From contig NZ_JAAFZT010000012.1 in NCBI RefSeq assembly GCF_013336795.1, positions 121,483-173,567 on the forward strand: DNA of 52,085 nt, in the 5' to 3' direction. This DNA is from Alteripontixanthobacter muriae. GTDB lineage: Bacteria > Pseudomonadota > Alphaproteobacteria > Sphingomonadales > Sphingomonadaceae. Positions 28,272 to 37,176 of this stretch are shown one piece after another; positions within the stretch are counted from its first letter, which is position 1, and every line of letters begins with the position of its first letter. Both the position numbers and the translations under genes were made by a program. Under the pieces are notes generated by a model. The model did no database searches. It had not been told where the DNA came from and was given only the letters and a program-made list of their open reading frames with translations.

Positions 28272-29051
28272 CTAGCCGAACCAGCGGCGACGGTATTTAG
28301 GTATGCGCAGTTTCATAAGCGTGACCAGAATGACGAACAAGGCGGCGAGAATGCAGGAAGCGGCGATGATCGTTGCCACTTGCCCGCCCGCCATGAAAAT
28401 GCCCAGCAGTGCCCACAGGAATGTTGCGGCATAATAGGGATTTCCCTTGCTGCGGGCCGTGGCAGCAGCGGCGATGATCCCGCCGATCAGCACGATGCCT
28501 GCGGCAAGCACTGGCCATTCTTCCGAACCGAAGACCTGGTGAAACTGCAGAGTGGCGGAAATATTCACGATCGTTGCCGCCGTCAGCCATGCTGCCAATG
28601 CGCTCAGCGGCAGTACCGCAACCCACCGCTCCGCCGTTGTGAACGGCCTGCCGAATTTCGTGAACTCGCGTAAGATGATCAACAGGCAGACAAGGGTTGC
28701 GGCGATGATGATTGCCGACAGGACGGTAAGATCGGCCAATTGCGTATAAACGGCCCAAGCTCCGTTTCCGGTGAACGCCAGGGCAGCCGGCCAGCCGATG
28801 CGGTCCAGCAGCGCGTTGCGGCGCATTGCCGGGATGGCCTGCCATAGCGCGAAGATGGCGCTGCCGAAGAACAGCGGCCCCCAGATGGCGAATGCCCAGC
28901 CAATCGGCGTAATGAGCGTTCGCGTCTCATCGGACCGACTGCCGATTTCTGCGCCGATGCCGAACTGCGGCAGGAAGGTCGCCCCGATCTGGAAGATGAC
29001 GGCCAGTATGATCGCTATCCGCTGCGCGGCGCTTCTCGGTTGATGAGTCAT
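28272..29051 (-). CDS. tryptophan-rich/TspO-annotated membrane protein
   Basis: A 259-residue membrane protein with about seven hydrophobic helices and Trp-rich loops (PIGWAFAIWGPLFFGSAIF, ALTGNGAWAVY-like segment). Proteins with the IGWAFAIWGPLF signature are commonly annotated tryptophan-rich sensory protein, though the match to true TspO is partial. The ATG at 29051 lies about 40 bases downstream of the 3' end of RNase P RNA on the same strand, so the gene may be read from transcripts passing through rnpB. Confidence 0.75.
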   Translation of the reverse strand: MTHQPRSAAQRIAIILAVIFQIGATFLPQFGIGAEIGSRSDETRTLITPIGWAFAIWGPLFFGSAIFALWQAIPAMRRNALLDRIGWPAALAFTGNGAWAVYTQLADLTVLSAIIIAATLVCLLIILREFTKFGRPFTTAERWVAVLPLSALAAWLTAATIVNISATLQFHQVFGSEEWPVLAAGIVLIGGIIAAAATARSKGNPYYAATFLWALLGIFMAGGQVATIIAASCILAALFVILVTLMKLRIPKYRRRWFG

Positions 29052-29089
29052 GGCGGGCCTGTTCCTTCGCAACGAGTCCAGGCCTGAAG

Positions 29090-29539
<450 letters not shown>

Positions 29540-29541
29540 GC

Positions 29542-30249
29542 CTATCTAGCGTTCCCGCGGTCCCTGTCCAGCAGCAGCTGAAAAAGGATCGCGCGAATTT
29601 CGCCATCGATCTCGCCGTCGATCTTGTGCGGACGCCAGCGCCGCTGGAAGGATCGCACCGCGGCATGACCGTTGGTTATGTCGTACCCATAGCGTTCGAG
29701 CGCGAGATAGAACGCCCCGTCATTGGGGAAAGGATCGCCCAGCTTCGCGTCTGGTGTCGGCAGCGCTAGCCCATATTCCGCCAGCCGGTTCCACGGGAAG
29801 AATTCGCCCGGATCTATCTTGCGCATCGGCGCTACGTCGGAATGGCCGACGATATTGGCGCGGGGGATGTCATGCGTCTTCATCATCCGCGACAGCAGCG
29901 GAACCAGCGCATCGATCTGGACGCGGGGAAATTCGGTATAGCCGAATTTGTGCCCGGGATGGTCGAGTTCGATCCCGATGGAGGCGCTGTTCACGTCCTT
30001 GTGCCCACGCCAATAGGCGACGCCCGCGTGCCAGGCGCGCTTGTCCTCGTCCACCATTTGCACGACTTCGCCATCGCTGCCGATGAGGTAATGTGCGCTG
30101 ACACCACTCTCCGGGTCGCAGAGGCGCTCCAGCGCGACTTCCTTATCCGTCATCTCGGTATAGTGGATCACCACCATGGAGACCGGCAGGTCGCGGTCGT
30201 TGAAATTGGGCGAAGGTTCCAGGCGGTGGACCAGTTCGTCCATCTGCAT
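29542..30249 (-). CDS. N-acetylmuramoyl-L-alanine amidase (AmpD/Amidase_2 type)
   Basis: A 235-residue zinc amidase cleaving the MurNAc-L-Ala bond. Predicted zinc ligands His29 (VVIHYTEM), His136 (VGHSDVAP) and Asp146 (KIDPGEFFPW) have the AmpD spacing; Glu94 lies in GIELDHPG. A C-terminal ~60-residue domain resembles a peptidoglycan-binding helix bundle (FYLALERYGYDI, AVRSFQRRWRP). There is no signal peptide, suggesting cytoplasmic muropeptide recycling. The start overlaps the chpT stop (TGATG). The rnpB promoter appears to overlap its last codons. Confidence 0.92.
   Translation of the reverse strand: MQMDELVHRLEPSPNFNDRDLPVSMVVIHYTEMTDKEVALERLCDPESGVSAHYLIGSDGEVVQMVDEDKRAWHAGVAYWRGHKDVNSASIGIELDHPGHKFGYTEFPRVQIDALVPLLSRMMKTHDIPRANIVGHSDVAPMRKIDPGEFFPWNRLAEYGLALPTPDAKLGDPFPNDGAFYLALERYGYDITNGHAAVRSFQRRWRPHKIDGEIDGEIRAILFQLLLDRDRGNAR
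29543..29570 (-). promoter_or_regulatory. candidate rnpB promoter inside the amidase 3' end
   Basis: On the minus strand TGGACA (29565-29570) and TAGATA (29543-29548) are separated by 16 bases and lie directly upstream of the RNase P RNA 5' end. The boxes match sigma-70-type consensus only in part. Position is the main support. Confidence 0.4.
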
Positions 30250-30896
30250 CAGGCCTGCGGCAATACGGCACCGAGGACGAGAGTGCCCTCGCCGCGATGG
30301 AACTGCAGCCCGCCGCCCGCCTGCTTGGCGACAAGCGCAACCATCCGGGCGGCTGCGGTCCGGCTCGTCAGTCCGCCTTCAGGCATCCGGCCCTCCAGCG
30401 TGTTCCCGATCACTTCGTCAAATGCGATCTTCGGTCCGGCGGCGCGCACCACGATCTCCACGGCTTCACCGGGGCGGTTTTCCGCGCCGATGTCCAGGGT
30501 GCCGCCACGTACAAGAGAGTCGAGCGCCACCTGCGCAAGGTTCAGCAAGACCTTCACCGCACCTTTCGGCAATTCGCTGGTGGCGAGCGCCCAATTGATC
30601 TCGATCCGTTTCGCATCGCCGACCAGCGCCTCGATCAACTGCCGGGGCTCCTCCACCGGCACCATCTCGCCGAAGCCGCCTGCGGCCCCGAAAGCCAGAC
30701 GGAAGAAGCGCAGCTTGTCCGCGCTGATCCTCGCGCTCTGTTCCAGAAGTTCGAAACAGCGCTGGCGCATCTCGGGGTCGGTTTCGTCCGCCAGCAATTC
30801 CAGACCGTTGCTCAGCGCACCCACGGGGCTGAGAAGATCGTGGCACAAGCGCGAACACAGTAGGGAGGCAAGTTCGGTGGAAGCATTATCGTTCAT
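30249..30896 (-). CDS. chpT: histidine phosphotransferase ChpT
   Basis: A 215-residue phosphotransferase that in alphaproteobacteria relays phosphate from the CckA hybrid kinase to CtrA and CpdR. The phospho-acceptor is His19 in SRLCHDLLSPVGALSNGLEL, within a DHp-like helical hairpin dimer. The rest is a degenerate ATPase-like domain that has lost nucleotide-binding motifs. It is translationally coupled to an AmpD-like amidase, an unusual partner linking cell-cycle signalling with wall recycling by position. Confidence 0.9.
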   Translation of the reverse strand: MNDNASTELASLLCSRLCHDLLSPVGALSNGLELLADETDPEMRQRCFELLEQSARISADKLRFFRLAFGAAGGFGEMVPVEEPRQLIEALVGDAKRIEINWALATSELPKGAVKVLLNLAQVALDSLVRGGTLDIGAENRPGEAVEIVVRAAGPKIAFDEVIGNTLEGRMPEGGLTSRTAAARMVALVAKQAGGGLQFHRGEGTLVLGAVLPQA

Positions 30897-30943
30897 TGGC
30901 AGGGCTGGTCCGTGGAATGTTCGTGCAGGTGTGCGAGCAACCC

Positions 30944-31339
30944 TTAACCATCGGACAGGCGATAGGGAAGCGCAGCGAAGCCATCTGCCTCGTCCTTCCA
31001 GAAATTGATGCCGCCCTCTCCCCAGATCGCCCAGACAGCTCCGTCATGTGCGGCCATGGCGCTGTCGGTTGCGGAGGGTCGCGCAGGGCCTTGCGGGTGG
31101 GAATGAAAGTAACCGACAATCGCCGTGCCCCTTGCGCGCGCAGCCTTGTGGGCGGCAATCAGCGCAATGGGGTCGATTTCGAAATGTGTGCGCGGCTGAG
31201 GGTGCACATTCGCGGCAGGCGCATACTCCACGATGCGGAACCCGGTGCCCAGCAGCAGGCCGCATGCTTCCTCCGGATGCGACAAGGCGGCGTGATCGCA
31301 CATATCTGCAAAGACAGCACTTGAGAGTTCGACAATCAT
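30944..31339 (-). CDS. JAMM/MPN (M67-type) metalloprotease
   Basis: A 131-residue JAB1/MPN/Mov34 protein with an intact JAMM motif: Glu23/24 (HPEEACGLLLG), then His79-Ser80-His81, Ser89 and Asp92 in FHSHPQGPARPSATD. Prokaryotic relatives process ubiquitin-like sulfur carriers (as in CysO/QbsD systems) or act as isopeptidases. No ThiS/MoaD/UBL or E1-like gene is present in the window. The start is only 16 bases from the divergent rluD start, and I see no good Shine-Dalgarno. Confidence 0.9.
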   Translation of the reverse strand: MIVELSSAVFADMCDHAALSHPEEACGLLLGTGFRIVEYAPAANVHPQPRTHFEIDPIALIAAHKAARARGTAIVGYFHSHPQGPARPSATDSAMAAHDGAVWAIWGEGGINFWKDEADGFAALPYRLSDG

Positions 31340-31355
31340 TGCCCATCGCTCTAGC

Positions 31356-32306
31356 ATGGATTCGGGCGAAATCATCACCGGCACATTGCGTAGCAGCGGC
31401 AGGCTCGACAAGGTGCTTGCCGAGGCGTCCGGCCTTTCGCGCGAGCGGGTGAAGGCGCTGCTGGCCGCCGGATGCGTGAAGCTTGGCGGAGCGCCTGCCG
31501 CTTCCCCTTCGGCCAAGGCGGCGAAAGGCGAGGAATACGCCATCGACGTCCCCGCTCCAAGCGCGGCTGCCGCACTCCCGCAAGCCATCGACCTCGACAT
31601 TGTCTTCGAGGATTCCGACCTGGTCGTCGTCAACAAACCCGCGGGCATGGTCGTCCACCCGGCGGCGGGAAATCCTGACGGCACGCTGGTCAATGCACTG
31701 CTGCATCATTGCGGCGAGGGTGGCGGCTTGTCCGGCATCGGCGGCGTTGCCCGGCCCGGCATCGTCCACCGCATCGACAAGGACACGTCCGGGCTTCTGG
31801 TCGTCGCGAAAAGCGCCCGCGCGCATGAAGGCCTGGCAGCGCAATTCGCTGATCATTCGATCACCCGCACCTATCGCGCGATCTGCGGCGGGCACCCCAT
31901 GCCGGCTGCGGGCACGATCGAGACGCTGATCGGCCGATCCGATCGGAACCGCAAAAAAATGGCGGTGCTGGATGACGCATCCAGCCGGGGGAAGCGCGCG
32001 GTTACGCATTTTTCGACGGTGCAGCGCCTGTCGCATTGCGCGCTGATTGAATGCCGACTGGAGACCGGGCGAACGCACCAGGTCAGAGTTCACCTTGCGT
32101 CAATAGGTCATTCGCTAATAGGAGACCCTGTCTATGGACGAACCCCTGCGCCGCTGCGGGCGCTGTTGAAGGAAACAGGCTTTGCCCGCCAGGCCCTGCA
32201 TGCCGCGACCCTCGGTTTCGTTCATCCGGCGACGGGTGAGCGCGTGGCATTCCACGCCGAGATACCGGCGGATATGCAGGAACTTATCGAGGAAACCGCT
32301 CGTTGA
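31356..32306 (+). CDS. rluD: RluD-type 23S rRNA pseudouridine synthase
   Basis: A 316-residue RluA-family enzyme. The N-terminal S4 domain has SGRLDKVLAEASGLSRERVKAL. The catalytic domain has VNKPAGMVVHPAAG, the nucleophilic Asp in IVHRIDKDTSGLLVV, and ETGRTHQVRVHLASIGH. Architecture and motif order match RluD, which modifies helix 69 of 23S rRNA (U1911/1915/1917). rluD followed by rpoH is a common order in this group, which supports the assignment. The start lacks a Shine-Dalgarno. Confidence 0.92.
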   Translation: MDSGEIITGTLRSSGRLDKVLAEASGLSRERVKALLAAGCVKLGGAPAASPSAKAAKGEEYAIDVPAPSAAAALPQAIDLDIVFEDSDLVVVNKPAGMVVHPAAGNPDGTLVNALLHHCGEGGGLSGIGGVARPGIVHRIDKDTSGLLVVAKSARAHEGLAAQFADHSITRTYRAICGGHPMPAAGTIETLIGRSDRNRKKMAVLDDASSRGKRAVTHFSTVQRLSHCALIECRLETGRTHQVRVHLASIGHSLIGDPVYGRTPAPLRALLKETGFARQALHAATLGFVHPATGERVAFHAEIPADMQELIEETAR

Positions 32307-32393
32307 AATCGAGGAAACGCGCTGCAAGGTTCGCCGGAATCGTCTAGGATAACAATAATCCCGAGGCGGAGATCTCTAGGAAATCCCGTCTTC

Positions 32394-32461
32394 GCCCGGC
32401 CCGCCCGATGTGCGGGCGCACCGGGCAAGTGGGGCGCATGAGCCGGTACCGATAAGTCCGG
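32394..32461 (+). promoter_or_regulatory. structured 5' leader of rpoH
   Basis: Two hairpins precede the ribosome-binding site of rpoH. The first pairs GCCCGG/CCGGGC (32394-32399, 32421-32426) around CCCGC/GCGGG (32400-32404, 32412-32416). The second pairs GCCGG/CCGGC (32442-32446, 32457-32461). Both lie upstream of the AAGGA at ~32476. They could affect rpoH expression; no thermosensor class is recognised. Confidence 0.3.
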
Positions 32462-32484
32462 CAAGCTGAAAGGTAAGGAAAGAA

Positions 32485-33390
32485 GTGAGCGAGAAGAAGT
32501 CTTTGACAGTACCTGCGTTGAGCGGCGAACAAAGCCTCAACCGCTATCTGTCTGAAATAAAGAAATTTCCGATCCTGACGGCCGAACAGGAATATATGCT
32601 CGCGAAACGTTACGCCGAGCATGAGGACCCGGAGGCCGCAGCGCAATTGGTGACGAGCCATCTGCGGCTGGTGTCCAAGATCGCCATGGGTTATCGCGGC
32701 TACGGCCTGCCTGTTTCCGACCTGATTTCGGAAGGCAATGTCGGCCTTATGCAGGGCGTGAAGAAATTCGAACCCGACCGGGGATTTCGCCTGGCGACCT
32801 ATGCCATGTGGTGGATCAAGGCGAGCATGCAGGAATTCATCCTGCGCAGCTGGAGCCTTGTCAAAATGGGCACCACGGCCGCGCAGAAGAAGCTGTTCTT
32901 CAACCTGCGCCGCATGAAGAAGCAGCTGGAAGCCTATGAGGACAGCGATCTTCATCCCGATGACGTGACGAAGATCGCCACCGATCTGGGCGTGCCTGAA
33001 CAGGAAGTCATCAACATGAACCGCCGCATGATGATGGGGGGCGATTCGTCGCTCAACGTCTCGATGCGCGGGGATGAGGAAGGCGCCGGCCAGTGGCAGG
33101 ATTGGCTGACCGACGACCGTCCGTTGCAGGACTCGGTTGTCGCGGAGGCTGAGGAAGCCGAGGTGCGGCACGACATGCTGCTCGAAGCAATGGACAGCCT
33201 GAACGACCGTGAAAAGCACATCCTGACCGAACGCCGCCTTACGGAGAATCCGCAGACGCTGGAGGAACTGTCGAAGGTTTACGATGTAAGCCGTGAACGT
33301 ATCCGCCAGATCGAGGTGCGCGCGTTCGAGAAACTGCAGAAGGCGATGCAACGGATCGCCGGTGACAGGTTGATGCCTACAGCGGCGTAA
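32485..33390 (+). CDS. rpoH: RNA polymerase heat-shock sigma factor (sigma-32)
   Basis: A 301-residue sigma factor. Region 2 includes HLRLVSKIAMGYRGYGLP, LISEGNVGLMQGVKKFEP and the YAMWWIKASMQEFILRSWSL segment. The RpoH box QKKLFFNLRRMK identifies it as sigma-32, and region 4 is VYDVSRERIRQIEVRAFEKL. It starts with GTG at 32485 behind TAAGGAAAGAA. It would drive chaperone and protease genes, plausibly including clpP 5 kb away. Confidence 0.97.
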   Translation: MSEKKSLTVPALSGEQSLNRYLSEIKKFPILTAEQEYMLAKRYAEHEDPEAAAQLVTSHLRLVSKIAMGYRGYGLPVSDLISEGNVGLMQGVKKFEPDRGFRLATYAMWWIKASMQEFILRSWSLVKMGTTAAQKKLFFNLRRMKKQLEAYEDSDLHPDDVTKIATDLGVPEQEVINMNRRMMMGGDSSLNVSMRGDEEGAGQWQDWLTDDRPLQDSVVAEAEEAEVRHDMLLEAMDSLNDREKHILTERRLTENPQTLEELSKVYDVSRERIRQIEVRAFEKLQKAMQRIAGDRLMPTAA

Positions 33391-33419
33391 ACCTACCGGG
33401 CACATCTGCTGAAAACTTG

Positions 33420-33453
33420 ACGGCGGTGGCTGGTTGCAGCCGCCGCCGTTTTC
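33420..33453 (+). terminator. rho-independent terminator of rpoH
   Basis: A 13-bp stem (33420-33432 with 33437-33449, one G-U pair) with a GTTG loop is followed by TTTTC. It begins 30 bases after the rpoH stop. Confidence 0.85.
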
Positions 33454-33508
33454 ATTCGTCCCGCCCGGCGGCCCTTGCCTGGCGGAACGTTCACGCTAAC
33501 AAGGGCGG

Positions 33509-34189
33509 ATGGGCTGCATCCTGAAAACCCTTGTCTCGCTGATCGTCGGCTTCATTGGCATCAGCCTGTTGCTGGTGATCCTGTTCCGCTTCGTGCCGGT
33601 GCCCTTCACCGCGACGATGGCGATGGACGAGAACAGCGTGACCAGGGATTGGGAACCGCTCGCTTCCATTGACCGCAATCTGGTTTCGGCGGTCATCGCG
33701 GCGGAGGACGGGAAGTTCTGCAGCCACGACGGATTCGATCGCGAAGCCATTGAGCAGGCGTTCCAGCGCAATCTGCAGGCGAAGGAAAAAGGCGGCGTGA
33801 TCCGTGGCGGCTCGACCATCAGCCAGCAGACTGCGAAAAACGTCTTCCTCTGGCAAGGCGGCGGCTATGTGCGGAAAGGGCTGGAAGCCTGGTTCACCTT
33901 CCTGATCGAACAGATCTGGGGCAAGCGGCGCATCATGGAAGTCTATCTCAACGTGGCGGAAACCGGCATTGGCACCTATGGCGCGGAGGCCGGAGCGCAG
34001 CGTTATTTCGACCATTCCGCCAGTCGCCTCTCGGTTTCGGAAGCCAGCCGAATGGCGGCGGCGCTGCCGCTTCCCAAGGAACGATCGGTCGTCGATCCGA
34101 GCGGATTTACCCGCCGCTATGGCAATACGATCGCCGCGCGTATGGGCTCCGTCAGGCGTGACGGGCTTGACGCTTGCGTCTACGAGTAA
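33509..34189 (+). CDS. mtgA: monofunctional peptidoglycan glycosyltransferase
   Basis: A 226-residue GT51 enzyme polymerising lipid II into glycan strands at the periplasmic face. It has an N-terminal anchor (LVSLIVGFIGISLLLVILFRF). The catalytic Glu66 is in AAEDGKFCSHDGFD. RGGSTISQQTAKNVFLW, KRRIMEVYLNVAETG and GAEAGAQRYF are the canonical GT51 motifs. There is no transpeptidase domain, hence MtgA. Confidence 0.96.
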   Translation: MGCILKTLVSLIVGFIGISLLLVILFRFVPVPFTATMAMDENSVTRDWEPLASIDRNLVSAVIAAEDGKFCSHDGFDREAIEQAFQRNLQAKEKGGVIRGGSTISQQTAKNVFLWQGGGYVRKGLEAWFTFLIEQIWGKRRIMEVYLNVAETGIGTYGAEAGAQRYFDHSASRLSVSEASRMAAALPLPKERSVVDPSGFTRRYGNTIAARMGSVRRDGLDACVYE

Positions 34190-34194
34190 GGCTC

Positions 34195-35115
34195 ATGGGG
34201 GCAGGTCACGATCACTCGCATCACGCAGGCCACGGCGCGGGCCATAGCCATGCACCGGCAGATTTCGGGCAGGCTTTCGCCGTAGGAGTGGTGCTGAATT
34301 CCGTTTTCGTGGTGATCGAAGCGACTTACGGCTTCATCTCGGGTTCGATGGCTCTGGTCGCCGATGCAGGCCACAATCTCTCCGACGTGCTCAGCCTGCT
34401 GCTGGCGTGGGGCGCCAGCATTGCGGCGAAGAAGCCCGCCAACGCCCGCTTTACCTATGGCTACAAAAGCTCGACGATCCTTGCCGCTCTCGGCAATGCC
34501 GCTCTGCTGCTGGTGGCAATCGGCGCGATACTCTACGAAACGCTGCATCGCCTTGCCGATCCGGCGCCGGTGGAGGGATGGACCATGATCGTCGTGGCAG
34601 GGATCGGTATCGCCATCAACAGCGCGACCGCGCTCATGTTCGTGCGCGGCCGGAAGGACGATATCAACATTCGCGGTGCCTTCCTGCACATGGCTGCAGA
34701 TGCGCTGGTGTCGGCGGGCGTCGTCATTGCGGGCGCGATCATCTTGCTGACAGGTGCCTCGTGGATCGACCCGGTAACGAGCCTGATCATCGTAGCGGTG
34801 ATCGCATGGGGCACCTGGGGGCTGGCGAAAGACAGCCTTCGCATGGGGCTTCTTGCAGTGCCTGAAGGTATTTCAGAAGCGAGCGTTCGCCAGTTCCTCG
34901 CGCATCTCGACGGAGTCAGCGAAGTTCACGACCTGCATATCTGGCCGATGAGCACCACGGAAACGGCGCTGACTGCGCATCTGGTCATGCCGGGCGGTCA
35001 TCCGGGCGACGAATTCCTGCGGCAAGCGAACAGAGAGCTTCTGGCTCATCACCGGATCGGCCATGCGACGCTGCAGATCGAACAGAGCCGCGAATGCGCG
35101 ATGAAAGGCTGCTAG
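34195..35115 (+). CDS. cation diffusion facilitator, probably Zn2+ efflux
   Basis: A 306-residue CDF transporter with six membrane helices. The N-terminus is His-rich (GHDHSHHAGHGAGHSH). The transport-site residues are HxxxD in both helix 2 (His60/Asp64 in DAGHNLSD) and helix 5 (His165/Asp169 in HMAADAL), the pattern associated with Zn2+ specificity (ZitB/CzcD group). The C-terminal cytoplasmic domain contains VSEVHDLHIWPMS. It starts 6 bases after the mtgA stop, and its end overlaps the convergent DUF2939 gene by 4 bases. Confidence 0.92.
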   Translation: MGAGHDHSHHAGHGAGHSHAPADFGQAFAVGVVLNSVFVVIEATYGFISGSMALVADAGHNLSDVLSLLLAWGASIAAKKPANARFTYGYKSSTILAALGNAALLLVAIGAILYETLHRLADPAPVEGWTMIVVAGIGIAINSATALMFVRGRKDDINIRGAFLHMAADALVSAGVVIAGAIILLTGASWIDPVTSLIIVAVIAWGTWGLAKDSLRMGLLAVPEGISEASVRQFLAHLDGVSEVHDLHIWPMSTTETALTAHLVMPGGHPGDEFLRQANRELLAHHRIGHATLQIEQSRECAMKGC

Positions 35116-35678
35116 GCAGCGCCCAGCGGCAGATCGCCACCGGGCAGGGCGATATGGGTCAGATTCCAGCCCAGACCGTCTCTTTCAAAGATAAAGACGG
35201 GAGCGTTCGGATTGGCGGGTGAAAAAGCCCGAAAGCGGGAAAAGCCATCCCGCTCGATAGTCCAGTCCTCCGCCTCATCGCGCCGTTCATCTACTGGTGC
35301 AGTCGGCAACTGCGTCTGCGGGGTTCCAGCGAACTCGCCGGCATTCAGAGCGCGCCCTTCCCTGACCAGAGTGGCGACATTCTCCGGCGTCACCAGCCTG
35401 TCGATCACGGGGCCAATCAGACCAAGCGCCAGAGACGCGCCGAACTTGGCAGGCGCGCCGCCTCGGCCCGAGGCGACTTCCGCCTCCACCTGGGAGCGGG
35501 CATCTGCCTTGAGGCCCTCGCGGATCGACTTGAAATCCGCTCTTTCGCTAAGCGCTTCAGCATCGCCTTCGACGGCAGCCTGTCGCAACTGCATGACAGC
35601 ATAGCCGGGCGAGGCGAAATACCAGGCTCCGGCTGCAAGTACCAGCAGAAGACTGAGGCCGATCAGCAGCTTCTTCAC
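35112..35678 (-). CDS. DUF2939 family membrane-anchored protein
   Basis: A 188-residue protein with an N-terminal signal-anchor ([18 protein letters not shown]) and a periplasmic domain beginning [18 protein letters not shown], which is characteristic of DUF2939. The rest is helical ([20 protein letters not shown]) with a short C-terminal beta region ([18 protein letters not shown]). Function is unknown. It lies downstream of clpX but behind a strong hairpin. Confidence 0.82.
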   Translation of the reverse strand: MKKLLIGLSLLLVLAAGAWYFASPGYAVMQLRQAAVEGDAEALSERADFKSIREGLKADARSQVEAEVASGRGGAPAKFGASLALGLIGPVIDRLVTPENVATLVREGRALNAGEFAGTPQTQLPTAPVDERRDEAEDWTIERDGFSRFRAFSPANPNAPVFIFERDGLGWNLTHIALPGGDLPLGAA

Positions 35679-35704
35679 GCACGCACCTCATCGGCTGGGA
35701 AAGG

Positions 35705-35731
35705 TGCGCCGCGCGGAATTGCCGCGCGGCG
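35705..35731 (-). terminator. hairpin terminator after clpX
   Basis: A perfect 11-bp inverted repeat (35705-35715 with 35721-35731) with a 5-base loop starts 8 bases after the clpX stop. It is followed on the minus strand by ACCTTTCCC, a weak T tract. Confidence 0.6.
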
Positions 35732-35739
35732 CCGAGAGA

Positions 35740-37005
35740 TCAGGCAGCCTGTTCCTTGTTCTTTTCGCCGCCCATGACCCGCACGGGATCCTTGCGGCCT
35801 TCGACCACGTCCTTGTCGATGACGATCTCGGTCACGCCTTCCATGTCAGGAAGGTCGAACATCGTGTCGAGCAACATGCCTTCAACGATGGAACGCAGTC
35901 CGCGCGCACCCGTCTTCCGCAGGATCGCCTTCTGCGCGATGGTTTCGAGCGCATCGCCGGTGAACGTCAATTCGACATCTTCAAGCTCGAACAGCTTGCC
36001 GTACTGTTTGACCAGCGCATTCTTGGGTTCGCTGAGAATCTCGACCAGCGCAGCCACGTCAAGATCGCGCAGCGTGGCGATTACCGGCAGGCGACCGACG
36101 AATTCGGGAATCAGGCCGAATTTCAGCAGATCTTCGGGCTCCGCCTTCTCCAGCAATTCGCCGACGCGGCGCTTGTCAGGGTCGGCCACATGAGCGCCGA
36201 AACCGATGGAGCGCTTCTGCAGGCGATCCGCGATGATCTTTTCCAGCCCCGCAAAAGCACCGCCGCAGATGAACAGGATGTTCGTCGTGTCCACCTGCAG
36301 GAATTCCTGCTGCGGATGCTTGCGCCCGCCCTGCGGCGGTACGCTGGCAGTCGTGCCTTCCATCAGCTTGAGCAGCGCCTGCTGAACCCCTTCACCCGAA
36401 ACATCGCGCGTTATCGAGGGGTTTTCTGCCTTGCGCGTGATCTTGTCGATCTCGTCGATATAGACGATGCCGTGCTGCGCCTTGTCGACATTGTAGTCGC
36501 TGGCCTGCAGCAGCTTCAGGATGATGTTCTCGACATCCTCGCCGACATAGCCGGCTTCGGTAAGGGTCGTCGCATCGGCCATTGTGAACGGCACGTCGAA
36601 AGTACGCGCCAGCGTCTGGGCCAGCAGCGTCTTGCCGCAGCCTGTGGGGCCGACGAGCAGGATGTTCGACTTCGCCAGTTCGACATCGCCGGACTTCCCG
36701 GCGTGCTTGAGGCGCTTGTAGTGATTGTGAACCGCAACCGACAGCACGCGCTTCGCCCGGTCCTGACCGATGACGTAGTCGTTCAGCGTCGTGAAGATGT
36801 CGAGCGGCGTCGGAACGTCACCTTCCTTGCGGCCAGCGATCCCGGCCTTGGTTTCCTCGCGAATGATATCGTTGCACAGTTCCACGCATTCGTCGCAGAT
36901 GAACACCGTTGGTCCCGCGATCAGCTTGCGCACCTCATGCTGCGACTTGCCGCAGAAACTGCAGTAAAGTGTGCTTTTGGAGTCCGTACCGCTCAATTTG
37001 GTCAT
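35740..37005 (-). CDS. clpX: ATP-dependent Clp protease ATP-binding subunit ClpX
   Basis: A 421-residue AAA+ unfoldase. The N-terminal zinc-binding domain has [11 protein letters not shown] and [10 protein letters not shown]. Walker A is GPTGCGKT, Walker B is [11 protein letters not shown], and the pore loop region [10 protein letters not shown] is intact. The ClpP-docking IGF loop is present as SIGFGAHV. In alphaproteobacteria ClpXP degrades CtrA among other substrates, which connects it functionally with ChpT in this window. clpX follows clpP after 169 bases that contain a large hairpin. Confidence 0.98.
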   Translation of the reverse strand: MTKLSGTDSKSTLYCSFCGKSQHEVRKLIAGPTVFICDECVELCNDIIREETKAGIAGRKEGDVPTPLDIFTTLNDYVIGQDRAKRVLSVAVHNHYKRLKHAGKSGDVELAKSNILLVGPTGCGKTLLAQTLARTFDVPFTMADATTLTEAGYVGEDVENIILKLLQASDYNVDKAQHGIVYIDEIDKITRKAENPSITRDVSGEGVQQALLKLMEGTTASVPPQGGRKHPQQEFLQVDTTNILFICGGAFAGLEKIIADRLQKRSIGFGAHVADPDKRRVGELLEKAEPEDLLKFGLIPEFVGRLPVIATLRDLDVAALVEILSEPKNALVKQYGKLFELEDVELTFTGDALETIAQKAILRKTGARGLRSIVEGMLLDTMFDLPDMEGVTEIVIDKDVVEGRKDPVRVMGGEKNKEQAA

Positions 37006-37121
37006 GTCCCGTTTTCCCGAATGCCACCGAATGTCGCACGGCGGCAGATTCGCCCGACTCTATAGCCGGGAGTTCATTTATCAACCGATAGCTGTAGCAT
37101 ACTGCTCTTGCCCCAGGGTGA

Positions 37122-37176
37122 AGGGCAGGTGCAGCCGGTAAGTGAAACCTTTCGCCTACCGGCCCGGCCCTGCCCT
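37122..37176 (-). terminator. long hairpin between clpP and clpX
   Basis: AGGGCAGG/CCTGCCCT (37122-37129, 37169-37176) enclose GCCGGTA/TACCGGC (37134-37140, 37157-37163), starting at the clpP stop codon. A T tract is lacking, so it may attenuate or stabilise rather than fully terminate before clpX. Confidence 0.4.

Noticed and set aside
32344-33405. 353-residue minus-strand frame opposite rpoH
   Set aside because: It is a shadow of rpoH with no domain signature.
35704-37065. 453-residue plus-strand frame opposite clpX
   Set aside because: It is a shadow frame; clpX has every expected motif on the other strand.
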